A stretch of 15,820 nt of DNA from JANMDR01 sp031376425 (lineage in GTDB: Bacteria; Pseudomonadota; Gammaproteobacteria; Burkholderiales; Usitatibacteraceae), in contig JANMDR010000123.1 in assembly GCA_031376425.1 (NCBI GenBank), positions 1-15,820 on the forward strand, in the 5' to 3' direction. Within the stretch, counting starts at the first letter, position 1. The number at the start of each line of letters is the position of its first letter. Of the stretch, positions 1-7,285 are shown in pieces. The position numbers were made by a program, and so were the translations under genes. Under the pieces are notes generated by a model. The model had not been told where the DNA came from. It searched no databases and was given only the letters and a program-made list of their open reading frames with translations.

Positions 1-46
1 TATTGTTTGTGGTGACAGCTTCGTTTGGTGCTAAGTTACGTTTCAT
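1..46 (-). CDS. Partial leftward gene, N-terminus only (unrecognised)
   Basis: An ATG at 44-46 on the minus strand opens a frame that runs off the left edge, giving MKRNLAPNEAVTTNN. A near-perfect Shine-Dalgarno AAGGAG lies 5 nt upstream of it, which is the reason for calling a gene on so little sequence. The 15 residues are not enough to recognise a family. It lies just downstream of the truncated DUF1376 fragment on the same strand, so it may belong to the same mobile element or be a host gene next to it; this cannot be decided here. The ribosome site is contained in a possible stem-loop (see 50-77). Confidence 0.5.
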   Translation of the reverse strand, partial: MKRNLAPNEAVTTNN

Positions 47-49
47 GTG

Positions 50-77
50 GGCTCCTTGATTTAAATCTATGGGAGCC
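50..77 (-). promoter_or_regulatory. Possible RBS-sequestering stem-loop
   Basis: In the minus-strand transcript GGCTCC (72-77) can pair perfectly with GGAGCC (50-55), and the latter contains most of the AAGGAG ribosome site of the leftmost gene. The interval also holds the 10-bp palindrome GATTTAAATC (58-67). A hairpin of this kind could lower translation of the gene starting at 46. The stem is only 6 bp, so this is suggestive only. Confidence 0.3.
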
Positions 78-116
78 TAACAAAAAAATCAATCTACACA
101 AAATTCTTTACACCCT

Positions 117-344
117 CTAGCCGTCTTCTTGCAACAAAAAGTATTCATTAAGCACATCACGCATTGCGCCGCGATCATTTTCATCAACTAAGCAAAGTCT
201 GGCAAGGCGTTCCACATCAGCGATTAGGGGCTTTTCGGTGCTGTAATAATGTTCGAGCAGATCGCGATAAATTGATCGCTCCAGCCGCGATAGATGCCGC
301 GTGGCATTATTAAAATCACCAATATTGTGTTGATAAAAATGCAC
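117..344 (-). pseudogene. 3'-truncated DUF1376 (YdaU-like) phage protein, 75 aa
   Basis: The residues HFYQHNIGDF near the start, then ATRHLSRLERSIYRDLLEHYY, match the N-terminal pattern of DUF1376/YdaU proteins, which occur in prophage replication modules and whose biochemical role is not established. I place the start at the GTG at 342-344: AAAGGAG lies 5 nt upstream, and the protein then begins MHFYQHNIGDF as family members do. The same frame stays open further upstream, to an ATG at 485, but those codons look unlike the family. The protein stops at 117 straight after YFLLQEDG, where relatives continue with a histidine and cysteine-bearing stretch and a charged tail. The sequence after the stop shows further stops in this frame. 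It is therefore probably a remnant. It could still be expressed, because start, ribosome site and upstream control region look intact. Confidence 0.6.
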
Positions 345-456
345 TTTAACTCCTTTAAATTTTGCTAAACCCATGCCGCCGCACGATGTACCGCCTGTGG
401 CTGCGGTGGCTGTATCGCATTTATTTTTATGCATCACCGCTTGTAATGTTAAGCAG

Positions 457-501
457 ATATTACAGTTTAACTTGCATAAATGCAAGTTAAACTTGCATAA
501 T
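457..501 (-). promoter_or_regulatory. Palindromic operator over a leftward promoter
   Basis: TTTAACTTGCAT (466-477) and its exact reverse complement (480-491) form a 12-bp inverted repeat with a 2-nt spacer. A third half-site, AAACTTGCAT, follows at 489-498. On the minus strand a weak -35 (TTGCAT, 480-485) and a -10 (TAATAT, 457-462) with a 17-nt spacer overlap the palindrome. This layout is typical of a phage-repressor operator controlling the leftward DUF1376 fragment. No repressor gene is present in the window. The repeat is read directly from the sequence; the promoter elements are a weak match. Confidence 0.5.
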
Positions 502-578
502 GAGTTGTAAGGTGGCCTTTAATTAATGACGTATGATTAACTAAAAAGCGAGCTATGAAAATTGCTATTCCGCAAAAA

Positions 579-607
579 TTGACAACTCTTCTTTATTTAA
601 AGATAGT
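579..607 (+). promoter_or_regulatory. Putative sigma-70 promoter for the gene at 631
   Basis: A perfect TTGACA (579-584) is followed, after 17 nt, by GATAGT (602-607), which matches 4 of 6 positions of the -10 consensus. Transcription would start about 15-20 nt before the ATG at 631, leaving a short leader. There is no good Shine-Dalgarno sequence in that leader. Confidence 0.45.
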
Positions 608-630
608 CAAAGTTAAAAAGCATTAACCAA

Positions 631-1689
631 ATGAGATACCTGCGCACCATAAAAGTTTGTTCAATCCTTATTGTAGGAATAATTGTTGTTTTTTCGCTTG
701 GATATCAAGGAGGTTATTTATCAAAGCTGGGGCTTGGTAAATTTTTTGAAGGTTCAAGTTCTGGGAAAATAATTGGTTTTGAGAGGAAAAGTAATAGTGC
801 TGTTCGCTTGCCAGGCAATGAAGTTAAAACAAATAACGCCACTATTCTAGCGATAGGCGACACAAGATTAGGCGAACAAAATCTCGGCCCTAGTATTGGT
901 CGTTCGTCGGTGAAAGAACTTTTGTCCTCAAATAACGCGGCTTTGGTCGAGTATGCACTTACGCGACTTCGCCGAATTTGTGGTGGTTATGAAACAGACC
1001 CTCCGGCAGATGATTTTAAGAAACTTGTTCTAGCTAGAGTTGCGGATGTTTATACGCCAGCGGATAAATTACCCGGAAAGGGAACACCAAACGAACGGCT
1101 ATCAGCGCTCAATGCATTTCATAAACAGTGCCGTGAGATCACTGGCGGAGTGAAAATAAGTCGGGTTGAGATAGAGGCTGCAATTCGGTCGATCGAAGCA
1201 TCTGGCTTCCCGATGCGAGATTGGATGAGCGCACGCTATAAGCTGGGTCGGCGAGAGGCCATGACTAATGAAGCCACCGCGGAGTTAGGGCAAAAACTAT
1301 TGCAAAGCCAGTTAATCGGTGAGATTGGTATTTTAATGTCCGATGTGAATAGTTATGAGCTTGCGCAAATTGCCGGTGAGGAGCAGGTTGGTAACCTTCA
1401 GACCATAGCATATGATTATATTTTGATGTGCAGAATGGGCGAAGATTGCAGCCCGGGTAGTTTAGCAAGTAACCGTTTCTGCGCTGAGAACGGCTACTGC
1501 GGTGGCCATGTGGAAGAAACGCTAATGAATCACTTTCATAAAGCCGGGTTTGATTGGTCGCTGTTTGATAAATATGTGAGCCGACTCCAAAACGCTGTGC
1601 TGACAGGCGACATAACTATTTTTCGTAAGCCCATTCCTCCTGCTACGCCCACGCCGCCGCCCACGCCGATAAAACCGAGAAAAAATTAA
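631..1689 (+). CDS. Membrane-anchored or exported protein of unknown function, 352 aa
   Basis: I do not recognise the family. Residues about 9-27 (SILIVGIIVVFSLGY and flanks) form one hydrophobic segment after a basic N-terminus, so the protein is either exported or anchored in the inner membrane with the bulk in the periplasm. The body (about 95-325) looks alpha-helical. A late cysteine cluster, CRMGEDC followed about 15 residues on by CAENGYC (around residues 265-290), suggests disulfides and fits an oxidising compartment. The tail, from about residue 330, is rich in Pro and Thr (PIPPATPTPPPTPIKP) and ends in basic residues, resembling a linker or wall-facing tail. It has a plausible promoter at 579-607 but no clear ribosome site. 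It stands alone between the phage remnant and radA and could be cargo or an ordinary host gene. The frame is long and intact and I am confident it is coding. Confidence 0.8.
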   Translation: MRYLRTIKVCSILIVGIIVVFSLGYQGGYLSKLGLGKFFEGSSSGKIIGFERKSNSAVRLPGNEVKTNNATILAIGDTRLGEQNLGPSIGRSSVKELLSSNNAALVEYALTRLRRICGGYETDPPADDFKKLVLARVADVYTPADKLPGKGTPNERLSALNAFHKQCREITGGVKISRVEIEAAIRSIEASGFPMRDWMSARYKLGRREAMTNEATAELGQKLLQSQLIGEIGILMSDVNSYELAQIAGEEQVGNLQTIAYDYILMCRMGEDCSPGSLASNRFCAENGYCGGHVEETLMNHFHKAGFDWSLFDKYVSRLQNAVLTGDITIFRKPIPPATPTPPPTPIKPRKN

Positions 1690-1837
1690 GCAGTTTAAAG
1701 TGATTGGTTTTAAAGTGATAGTTGCGTAAGGCTGGCGGCGGCTTACAACACCATCTTATAGCTCGGGGTTATTCCACCCTGATGTTAAACTGCAATTCGC
1801 ACAGATACCTCTCCCAATTTCCTTTAAGCATTCCTTC
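1690..1837 (+). repeat. Intergenic region with an 11-bp direct repeat
   Basis: The 148 bp between the exported protein and radA hold two copies of TTTAAAGTGAT at 1694-1704 and 1709-1719 (15-bp period). They are followed by an imperfect stem, GTTGCGTAAG with CTTACAAC, around a GGC-rich loop at about 1721-1748. The stem has no T-run after it, so it is not a standard intrinsic terminator. No convincing radA promoter was found by eye. The direct repeat may be a regulator site or chance. Confidence 0.3.
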
Positions 1838-3208
1838 ATGGTCAAAGCAAAAACTATTTACACCTGCAACGAATGCGGTGCGCAAAGCCCTAAGTGGCAG
1901 GGGCAATGTTCGGCTTGTCAGGCTTGGAATACTTTGGTGGAAACGGTGGCGGCTACTGAATCAGCGAATAGATTCTCAACCGTTTACGGTGAATCTGCTA
2001 TGCGCGGTAAGGTGCAGCGTTTAAGTGACGTGCGGGCTACTGATGTGCCGCGCATGCTCACTGGTATTGGCGAACTTGACCGTGTGTTAGGTGGCGGCTT
2101 GGTGCCCGGTGGCGTGGTGCTCATTGGTGGTGATCCAGGCATTGGTAAATCAACGCTGTTGCTGCAGGCTTTATCTTCTGTGGCGGCATTAAAGTCCGTG
2201 CTTTATGTAAGCGGTGAAGAATCGCCGCAGCAAATTGCGTTACGGGCGCAACGTTTGGCCGTGGATTCGCACGACGTTAAGTTGCTGGCGGAAATTGAGT
2301 TAGAAAAAATCCTCGCTACCTTGGCCGTTGAAAAGCCGCAGGTGGTGGTGATTGATTCGATTCAAACCGTATATTGCGCGGCATTGTCTTCAGCACCCGG
2401 CAGCGTGGCGCAGGTGCGCGAATGTGCGGCGCAACTTACGCGCTTTGCCAAAGCTACCGATACCGCCATGATTTTAGTGGGACACGTCACCAAAGAAGGC
2501 TCACTGGCAGGGCCGCGTGTGCTTGAACATATTGTTGATACCGTCATGTATTTTGAAGGCGACACGCATTCAACTTTTCGCCTAATTCGTGCTTTTAAAA
2601 ATCGCTTTGGTGCTGCCAATGAGCTGGGCGTATTCGCGATGACGGAGCGGGGTTTGCGGGAGGTTTCTAATCCCTCCGCCTTATTTTTATCCACCCACGA
2701 TCATGCTGTGCCCGGTAGCTGTGTGATGGTCACCCAAGAGGGTACGCGGCCATTATTGGTGGAAATTCAAGCCCTAGTGGATGATTCGCACGGCATGAAC
2801 CCAAAGCGGTTGTGCGTGGGCTTAGAGCAAAATCGGCTGGCCTTATTGTTAGCGGTATTGCATCGCCACGCCGGTGTAGCGTGTTCCGATCAAGATGTAT
2901 TTATTAACGCTGTGGGGGGGGTAAAGATTGACGAGCCGGGTGCCGATTTAGCGGTGCTTTTAGCTATTGTTTCCAGCTTAAAAAACCGCCCATTACCCGC
3001 TAAACACGTGGTGTTTGGCGAAGTAGGGCTAGCTGGCGAAGTGCGCCCCGTGCAGCGCGGCCAAGAGCGTTTAAAAGAGGCGCTAAAACTGGGCTTCACC
3101 CACGCCATTGTGCCAAAGGCCAATAAGCCAAAGCAGGGTATTCCGGGCTTGGAAATTTTTGCGGTGGAGCGTATCGAACAAGCAGTGGAATATTGTCGTG
3201 GTAATTAG
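1838..3208 (+). CDS. radA: DNA repair protein RadA (Sms)
   Basis: RadA is a hexameric DNA-dependent ATPase related to RecA and DnaB that promotes branch migration and processing of recombination intermediates in the cytoplasm. At 456 aa it has the usual length. An N-terminal C4 zinc finger uses C10, C13, C24 and C27. Walker A is GGDPGIGKST (97-106) and Walker B is VVVIDSI (169-175). The RadA-specific KNRFG motif is at 254-258. The C-terminal Lon-protease-like domain (about 290-445) lacks proteolytic function in this family. The ATG at 1838 gives the standard MxKxKTxYxC start, although the upstream TTTAAGCATTCCTTC is a poor ribosome site. A run of eight G residues at 2914-2921 lies in the Lon-like domain and is in frame. 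The gene ends 16 bp before the convergent response-regulator gene, with no visible terminator between them. Confidence 0.97.
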   Translation: MVKAKTIYTCNECGAQSPKWQGQCSACQAWNTLVETVAATESANRFSTVYGESAMRGKVQRLSDVRATDVPRMLTGIGELDRVLGGGLVPGGVVLIGGDPGIGKSTLLLQALSSVAALKSVLYVSGEESPQQIALRAQRLAVDSHDVKLLAEIELEKILATLAVEKPQVVVIDSIQTVYCAALSSAPGSVAQVRECAAQLTRFAKATDTAMILVGHVTKEGSLAGPRVLEHIVDTVMYFEGDTHSTFRLIRAFKNRFGAANELGVFAMTERGLREVSNPSALFLSTHDHAVPGSCVMVTQEGTRPLLVEIQALVDDSHGMNPKRLCVGLEQNRLALLLAVLHRHAGVACSDQDVFINAVGGVKIDEPGADLAVLLAIVSSLKNRPLPAKHVVFGEVGLAGEVRPVQRGQERLKEALKLGFTHAIVPKANKPKQGIPGLEIFAVERIEQAVEYCRGN

Positions 3209-3224
3209 CTCTGCATGGATTGCC

Positions 3225-3995
3225 CTACATTGCCCTAAACCGCCCCTGATGCGCAGCGCTAACACTTAGCTTTTCGGGCTTACCTTTTATGTGCACCCAC
3301 ATGCGTCCGCTATCATCACGGCTAATTTTTTCTATTGCGGTTACGCGCACTATCGCATTGCGATGGATTAGCCAAAATTGCTGTTCGTCAACGCCTTCCG
3401 AAAGCTCTTTTAAAGGGGTGCGAATATGGGTGTCCATTGTGGCGGTGACAACTCGGGTGTATTTATCTTGGCTTTGAAAAAACAGCACGTCGTCAATGGA
3501 CACCATTTTAATGGTGTCACCTATGCCCGCCATAATCCACGTTAAGGGTTCTTTCTTGGTGGGGGTTTTAACGTCACTAATGCCTTCTAATTGGCCTACT
3601 TTAGGACTGATTTGGGTGCTTGCTGGAGCCAGCATTTGACTTTTTAGCCGACTTATACATTCTTCTAACCGTGTTGTCACAATGGGCTTAAGCAAATAAT
3701 CGATGGCGCGTTGGTTGAAAGCCTCCACGGCGTAATGGTCGTAGGCCGTGGTAAATACGGTGAGAACCCCTCGGCTGTGCGCAAGCTTGGCAACTTCAAT
3801 ACCGTTGATGCCGGGGATACGAATATCGATGAAGGCTATGTCGGGTTTTAGCTCACTTATAGCGTCAATTGCATGCAAACCGTCAGCACAGCGTTCGCTG
3901 ATTTCAAGTTCGGGCCAAGCGCTTTTTAGCATCGTTTCAAGCTCTTCGCGCTGCGGAATTTCGTCTTCAATAATAATGGCTGTAGGCATATTCAT
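3225..3995 (-). CDS. LytTR-family response regulator
   Basis: This 256-aa protein is the transcription-factor half of a LytS/LytR-type two-component system. The N-terminal receiver domain (about 5-120) has the acidic pair E10-D11, phospho-acceptor D57 in FIDIRIPG, T83 and K103. After a variable linker (about 121-150) comes a LytTR DNA-binding domain (about 152-256), with the typical FWLIHRNAIVRV stretch and the closing LSVSAAH. The start overlaps the kinase stop by 4 bp (ATGA), which implies translational coupling; no separate ribosome site is evident. A second ATG two codons in is an alternative start. The target genes are unknown; LytTR proteins usually bind paired direct repeats. The stop lies 16 bp from the convergent radA stop. 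Confidence 0.93.
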   Translation of the reverse strand: MNMPTAIIIEDEIPQREELETMLKSAWPELEISERCADGLHAIDAISELKPDIAFIDIRIPGINGIEVAKLAHSRGVLTVFTTAYDHYAVEAFNQRAIDYLLKPIVTTRLEECISRLKSQMLAPASTQISPKVGQLEGISDVKTPTKKEPLTWIMAGIGDTIKMVSIDDVLFFQSQDKYTRVVTATMDTHIRTPLKELSEGVDEQQFWLIHRNAIVRVTAIEKISRDDSGRMWVHIKGKPEKLSVSAAHQGRFRAM

Positions 3996-5224
3996 TCGAT
4001 AGGGATAATAATTTCAGCAACAACGCCTTTTGCATCAACACCTTGGCGCAAATTTAAACTTGCCGCATCGCCAAAGCGGGCTGCCAATTGTGCGCGCGTA
4101 TTAGCAAGACCGATGCCGCTATGGGCTTGGGGAACTAAACCTGCGCCGTCATCAGTCACACGCACAAAAAGTTGAGTGTTAGAAACTAGTCCAACGCTAA
4201 TGGTAATGGTGGTGATACCTGCATTTGGTTCAGCGCCGTGCTTCACTGCATTTTCAACTAATGAAATCAGCAGCAGTGGCGGGAAGGGCGTATCACCAAG
4301 TGTTGTGGGCAAGTCCACCGCTACGCGCAAGCGTTCGCCCATGCGATGCGCCATCACGTCTAAATATGCACTGGCAAGGTGTACTTGTTGCGCTACCGTC
4401 GAGAGCACGCGGCTATCTTGCTCAGCGCGCATTTGTGGAATAGTGGCACGCAGGTAGGTCACTAAGGCATCAATGCTGGCTTGCGCGCGCTTGGGGTCTT
4501 GCACTACCAGCGCGCGTACGGAGGCCAAGCTATTGAAAAGGAAGTGCGGTTCTACTTGTGCCTGCAATACGGCAAGCTTTGAATCTGCAGTGAGTTTTTC
4601 GGTTTCAAGCTTTTGCATTGCTTGCTCTTGTGTTACTTGCAAGCGCCGACGATATTCTCTAATGTAACTAAAACCCGCAAACCCGCCGCCGAACAGACAC
4701 ACCAGAACCAAATTGGTTACTAAATCAACATAGCGGCCCTGATCTGCATAGGCGACAGTGCGGCTAGTGGCAAGGGATGAATTCACAGGGGAGTTGCGAA
4801 ACACTTCCTGCACTATGCGATCACGTGGCGTGTCTACAGCCAGAAGCACGATCAATACAGCAAGCACCATCCCAACTATCAATGCAACGAGCGTCTTTTG
4901 CTTTTCTGCGGGTGTGTTGCTATAACGTTGCCGCGCAAGAAAGGCGGCAATGGGTCCCAAGCAAAATAGCAAAAATATTTTAATGTTAATCAACCCAATA
5001 ATCGCCAACATGGCCGCTATGGTTGGCTGGTCTTTTTGCATCGCAAATACCACCGTCACTGTCAATATTTCAAACCAAAATACCGCCCAACCGGTGCGCC
5101 GTGCTATCCACGGACGGCTAAACACGGCGAAGCTCCGATAACTAGTGAAGCGTGCTTTTTTAGATTCGTAAAGGGCACCGGGTAAGGGCTGATTTAGGTC
5201 AATATTAAGTGGAATATTTTTCAT
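3992..5224 (-). CDS. LytS/YehU-type membrane sensor histidine kinase
   Basis: This inner-membrane kinase is expected to phosphorylate the overlapping LytTR regulator. In the 410-aa form the hydrophobic segments lie near residues 46-63, 69-97, 112-132 and 166-188. A short helical linker rich in K, E and Q follows, then the His_kinase domain with H227 in QVEPHFLFNSL. The ATPase domain has an N-box LVENAVKHG (322-330), G1 DDGAG (358-362) and G2 GIGLANTRAQL (370-380). No PAS, GAF or large periplasmic domain is present, so sensing is probably within the membrane. I chose the ATG at 5224 (MKNIPLN). A start at 5266 would add 14 residues encoded by a palindrome (5240-5266), which looks more like leader sequence. 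Neither start has a good ribosome site. A serine hydrolase gene lies about 100 bp upstream on the same strand. Confidence 0.9.
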   Translation of the reverse strand: MKNIPLNIDLNQPLPGALYESKKARFTSYRSFAVFSRPWIARRTGWAVFWFEILTVTVVFAMQKDQPTIAAMLAIIGLINIKIFLLFCLGPIAAFLARQRYSNTPAEKQKTLVALIVGMVLAVLIVLLAVDTPRDRIVQEVFRNSPVNSSLATSRTVAYADQGRYVDLVTNLVLVCLFGGGFAGFSYIREYRRRLQVTQEQAMQKLETEKLTADSKLAVLQAQVEPHFLFNSLASVRALVVQDPKRAQASIDALVTYLRATIPQMRAEQDSRVLSTVAQQVHLASAYLDVMAHRMGERLRVAVDLPTTLGDTPFPPLLLISLVENAVKHGAEPNAGITTITISVGLVSNTQLFVRVTDDGAGLVPQAHSGIGLANTRAQLAARFGDAASLNLRQGVDAKGVVAEIIIPIE

Positions 5225-5239
5225 AGTATTTTTATAGAG

Positions 5240-5266
5240 ATGCCTTTCATGACGCATGAAGGGCAT
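5240..5266 (-). promoter_or_regulatory. Inverted repeat in the kinase leader
   Basis: ATGCCTTTCATG (5240-5251) and CATGAAGGGCAT (5255-5266) are inverted arms with one mismatch and a 3-nt centre. The element ends 16 bp upstream of the preferred kinase start at 5224. It could be an operator, possibly autoregulatory, or a leader hairpin near the initiation region. If translation instead began at 5266, the element would be coding. Confidence 0.4.
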
Positions 5267-5326
5267 TTCTAGTGATATTTAAACACTCAAGTCAGGGTGG
5301 AATAATAAAATGCGTGGAATACGAAG

Positions 5327-7027
5327 TTATTCCCTTTCCACTGTTACGTCATTGCCGCCTTGTTGAAAATGCAGCTTCACTACATTGCCCGCCGCATCAC
5401 GAATAAACTTGAGTTTAATCTGGGCTGCAGTAAATTGAAATGCATCTTCAGCGGTGGCGCTTAACGGAAACGCGCCTTGGCCTGTAGCTTGCCCCATGAG
5501 TGTTTCATTTTCAACAAACACCTTTAATTTCAAGCCTGAAAATAAGGGATAAACCCCTTCGTATTGCTTTAGCTTCTGGGTTGGCACTGCGATTGGGGTG
5601 GCTTCGGCAGCCAGCTTGCCTTTAACCACCGGCACCGCACCACCGCCTTGCAGGAGGGTAAAGCTATAACCATCGGCTTCTTTTTTCGGTTTAAGTTTGG
5701 CTTCAACACCTATAAAAACTAGCGTGCCTTCATTGTCCATGTTTAATCCAAACTCCGGCTGACCTTGGGCTTGACCAAATAATTTACCATCGCGCACGCG
5801 TAATGTTAAGGGCAGGGCACCGCCGATAACGTATTCTCCCGCCATTTGCGAAAACTTTTCTGCATCTGGTGCGACTAGTTTGCGTGCCTTGCCGCCAGCG
5901 GTTTTGCTATCGATTAGCGAATCCCCAAATGCAGTTAAGCCACCACCAGCGGTGTCAGAAAGTAGGACGGCAGCTTGGCCATTAGCGCGATCAGTCACCA
6001 AATAGGCGGAAAAGCCGCCGGTGCCACCGCCGTGTTCAGCAATGCGATTACCATCAGCCAAGGTGCGGTTAAACCAGTTCATACCAATGCCAGCATCTTT
6101 AGTGCCTTCGCTGTATCGCGGCTTTTGTGCGGTTTCAATGAGCCGCATAATACGCGCTACTTCTGGGTTGGTGCTGGGTGATTTACCGATGCTTGCCTGC
6201 GCATAAGCCACCATATCGTCTAAGCTGGCGCGTACCATACCAACACCCGCTAAATTGGGATGGGCATTCCATGCCGGTACTTGTTTACGTTCCGTGTTAT
6301 GTCCCTGAGCGGGTTTAGCTGCGCTACTTTGTGGTGCGATAAAAGCAGTTTTCATACCCAGTGGCGTAAATAGTTTTTGCTGCATGAGTTTAGGCAAATC
6401 TTGGCCGTTCACATGGGTAACCGCTAATGACAACACCATCATGGCGAAATTTGAGTAGGCTAATTTTGATCCGGGTTCAGTCACTAATTTTTGACTACCC
6501 AAGTCTTGGAGCAACTGCTGCGGTGAGAGCTTGGCATAAGGGTCACTAGGATCACCAGCCGTTAGACCGCTCGGAATAGCCGGTAAGCCGCTAGTGTGGG
6601 TGACGATATGCTCTACCGTAATTTTTTTGCCGTCCCAAGTTGGTACAACAGTGCCAGTTGGCAGGTGTTTTTCAATTGGATCGCTTAGCGCCATTTTGCC
6701 TTGGTCAACTAAATCAGCAACCAAAAATGCCACCATGGTTTTGCTAATCGAGCCAATTTCAAAGGTGCTGTTGGCGCTAAACGCTTGTGCACGTTTAGGG
6801 TCGGCGCATACTTGGGTACGGGCAACCGTTTTTCCTACTTTCGCCACCATGACGCATAATCCGGAATAGTCACCCTCAAAGCGAGTGCGCACCGCGGCTT
6901 CAAGCGCAGCATCTGTGGTGTTTCCTAATGAATTGGTTGCATCCGCAGAGGCAACGCCCACGCCTAATGTACTCAGGCCAGCCAAGCTAATAAAAATCTT
7001 TGTGAAGGTGGGAATAGAATATTTCAT
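5327..7027 (-). CDS. Secreted serine hydrolase, beta-lactamase class C / DD-peptidase fold (copy 1)
   Basis: A 566-aa exported member of the serine beta-lactamase-like superfamily (class C beta-lactamases, DD-peptidases, esterases); the substrate cannot be told from sequence. A signal peptide covers about residues 1-28, ending near VASADA. The catalytic motifs are S93-I-S-K96 (SxxK), Y191-S-N193 (YxN) and H332-G-G334 (the HxG that replaces KTG in many hydrolases). C58 and C74 may form a disulfide, since both recur in the paralogue. The C-terminal part (about 385-566) resembles the beta-rich tail seen in many such hydrolases, with two similar units opening near AGEYVIGG and YEGVYPLF. GGAG lies 5 nt before the ATG. 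It shares extensive near-identical blocks with the gene at 8627-10372. It lies upstream of, and on the same strand as, the kinase/regulator pair. Confidence 0.9.
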   Translation of the reverse strand: MKYSIPTFTKIFISLAGLSTLGVGVASADATNSLGNTTDAALEAAVRTRFEGDYSGLCVMVAKVGKTVARTQVCADPKRAQAFSANSTFEIGSISKTMVAFLVADLVDQGKMALSDPIEKHLPTGTVVPTWDGKKITVEHIVTHTSGLPAIPSGLTAGDPSDPYAKLSPQQLLQDLGSQKLVTEPGSKLAYSNFAMMVLSLAVTHVNGQDLPKLMQQKLFTPLGMKTAFIAPQSSAAKPAQGHNTERKQVPAWNAHPNLAGVGMVRASLDDMVAYAQASIGKSPSTNPEVARIMRLIETAQKPRYSEGTKDAGIGMNWFNRTLADGNRIAEHGGGTGGFSAYLVTDRANGQAAVLLSDTAGGGLTAFGDSLIDSKTAGGKARKLVAPDAEKFSQMAGEYVIGGALPLTLRVRDGKLFGQAQGQPEFGLNMDNEGTLVFIGVEAKLKPKKEADGYSFTLLQGGGAVPVVKGKLAAEATPIAVPTQKLKQYEGVYPLFSGLKLKVFVENETLMGQATGQGAFPLSATAEDAFQFTAAQIKLKFIRDAAGNVVKLHFQQGGNDVTVERE

Positions 7028-7285
7028 AACAGCTCCAAGTTAAGTTTAACTGCCTAATCATTACAGGAGTGCATCCTAAGTCGCCGCTCTAGTCAAAACA
7101 ATGCCCATACGATAAGCATGCATTTTTCAAAGATAAAATCGGCAAAAGCGGGATGAATCTACCTTGTACTGAGGCCGAAGACAGGGTAACGTTGTCAACT
7201 CATGTGTTTGCTGCAGCGTTATGAGGAAAGTTGGTGTAATCTGCATGTTCAACACCAACAATATCACCACCAACGAGGGGGAAAC
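7028..7285. other. Divergent intergenic region, holds both gene leaders
   Basis: This 258-bp region separates the leftward hydrolase from the rightward crystallin gene, so it must carry promoters in both directions; I could not assign convincing -35/-10 pairs. Close to the crystallin gene an 8-bp perfect inverted repeat, GTTGGTGT (7230-7237) and ACACCAAC (7252-7259), with a 14-nt loop would form a stem in the 5' leader, ending 26 nt before the start codon. No small gene was found here. Confidence 0.4.

Noticed and set aside
345..485. N-terminal extension of the DUF1376 fragment beginning MHLCKLNC or MHKNKC
   Set aside because: It would be translated through the operator and -10 region, and the GTG at 342-344 has a far better ribosome site and matches the family start.
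555..626. Short plus-strand reading frame MKIAIPQKL..., 23 aa
   Set aside because: It contains the proposed TTGACA promoter, lacks a good ribosome site, and shows nothing beyond chance.
5316..5333. Possible terminator after the first serine hydrolase (GGAATA/TATTCC stem)
   Set aside because: The stem is short and AT-rich, overlaps the stop codon, and no proper T-run follows on the minus strand.
7202..7285. Upstream extension of the crystallin protein by 28 residues
   Set aside because: It would bury the signal peptide, and GAGGGGG precedes the ATG at 7286.
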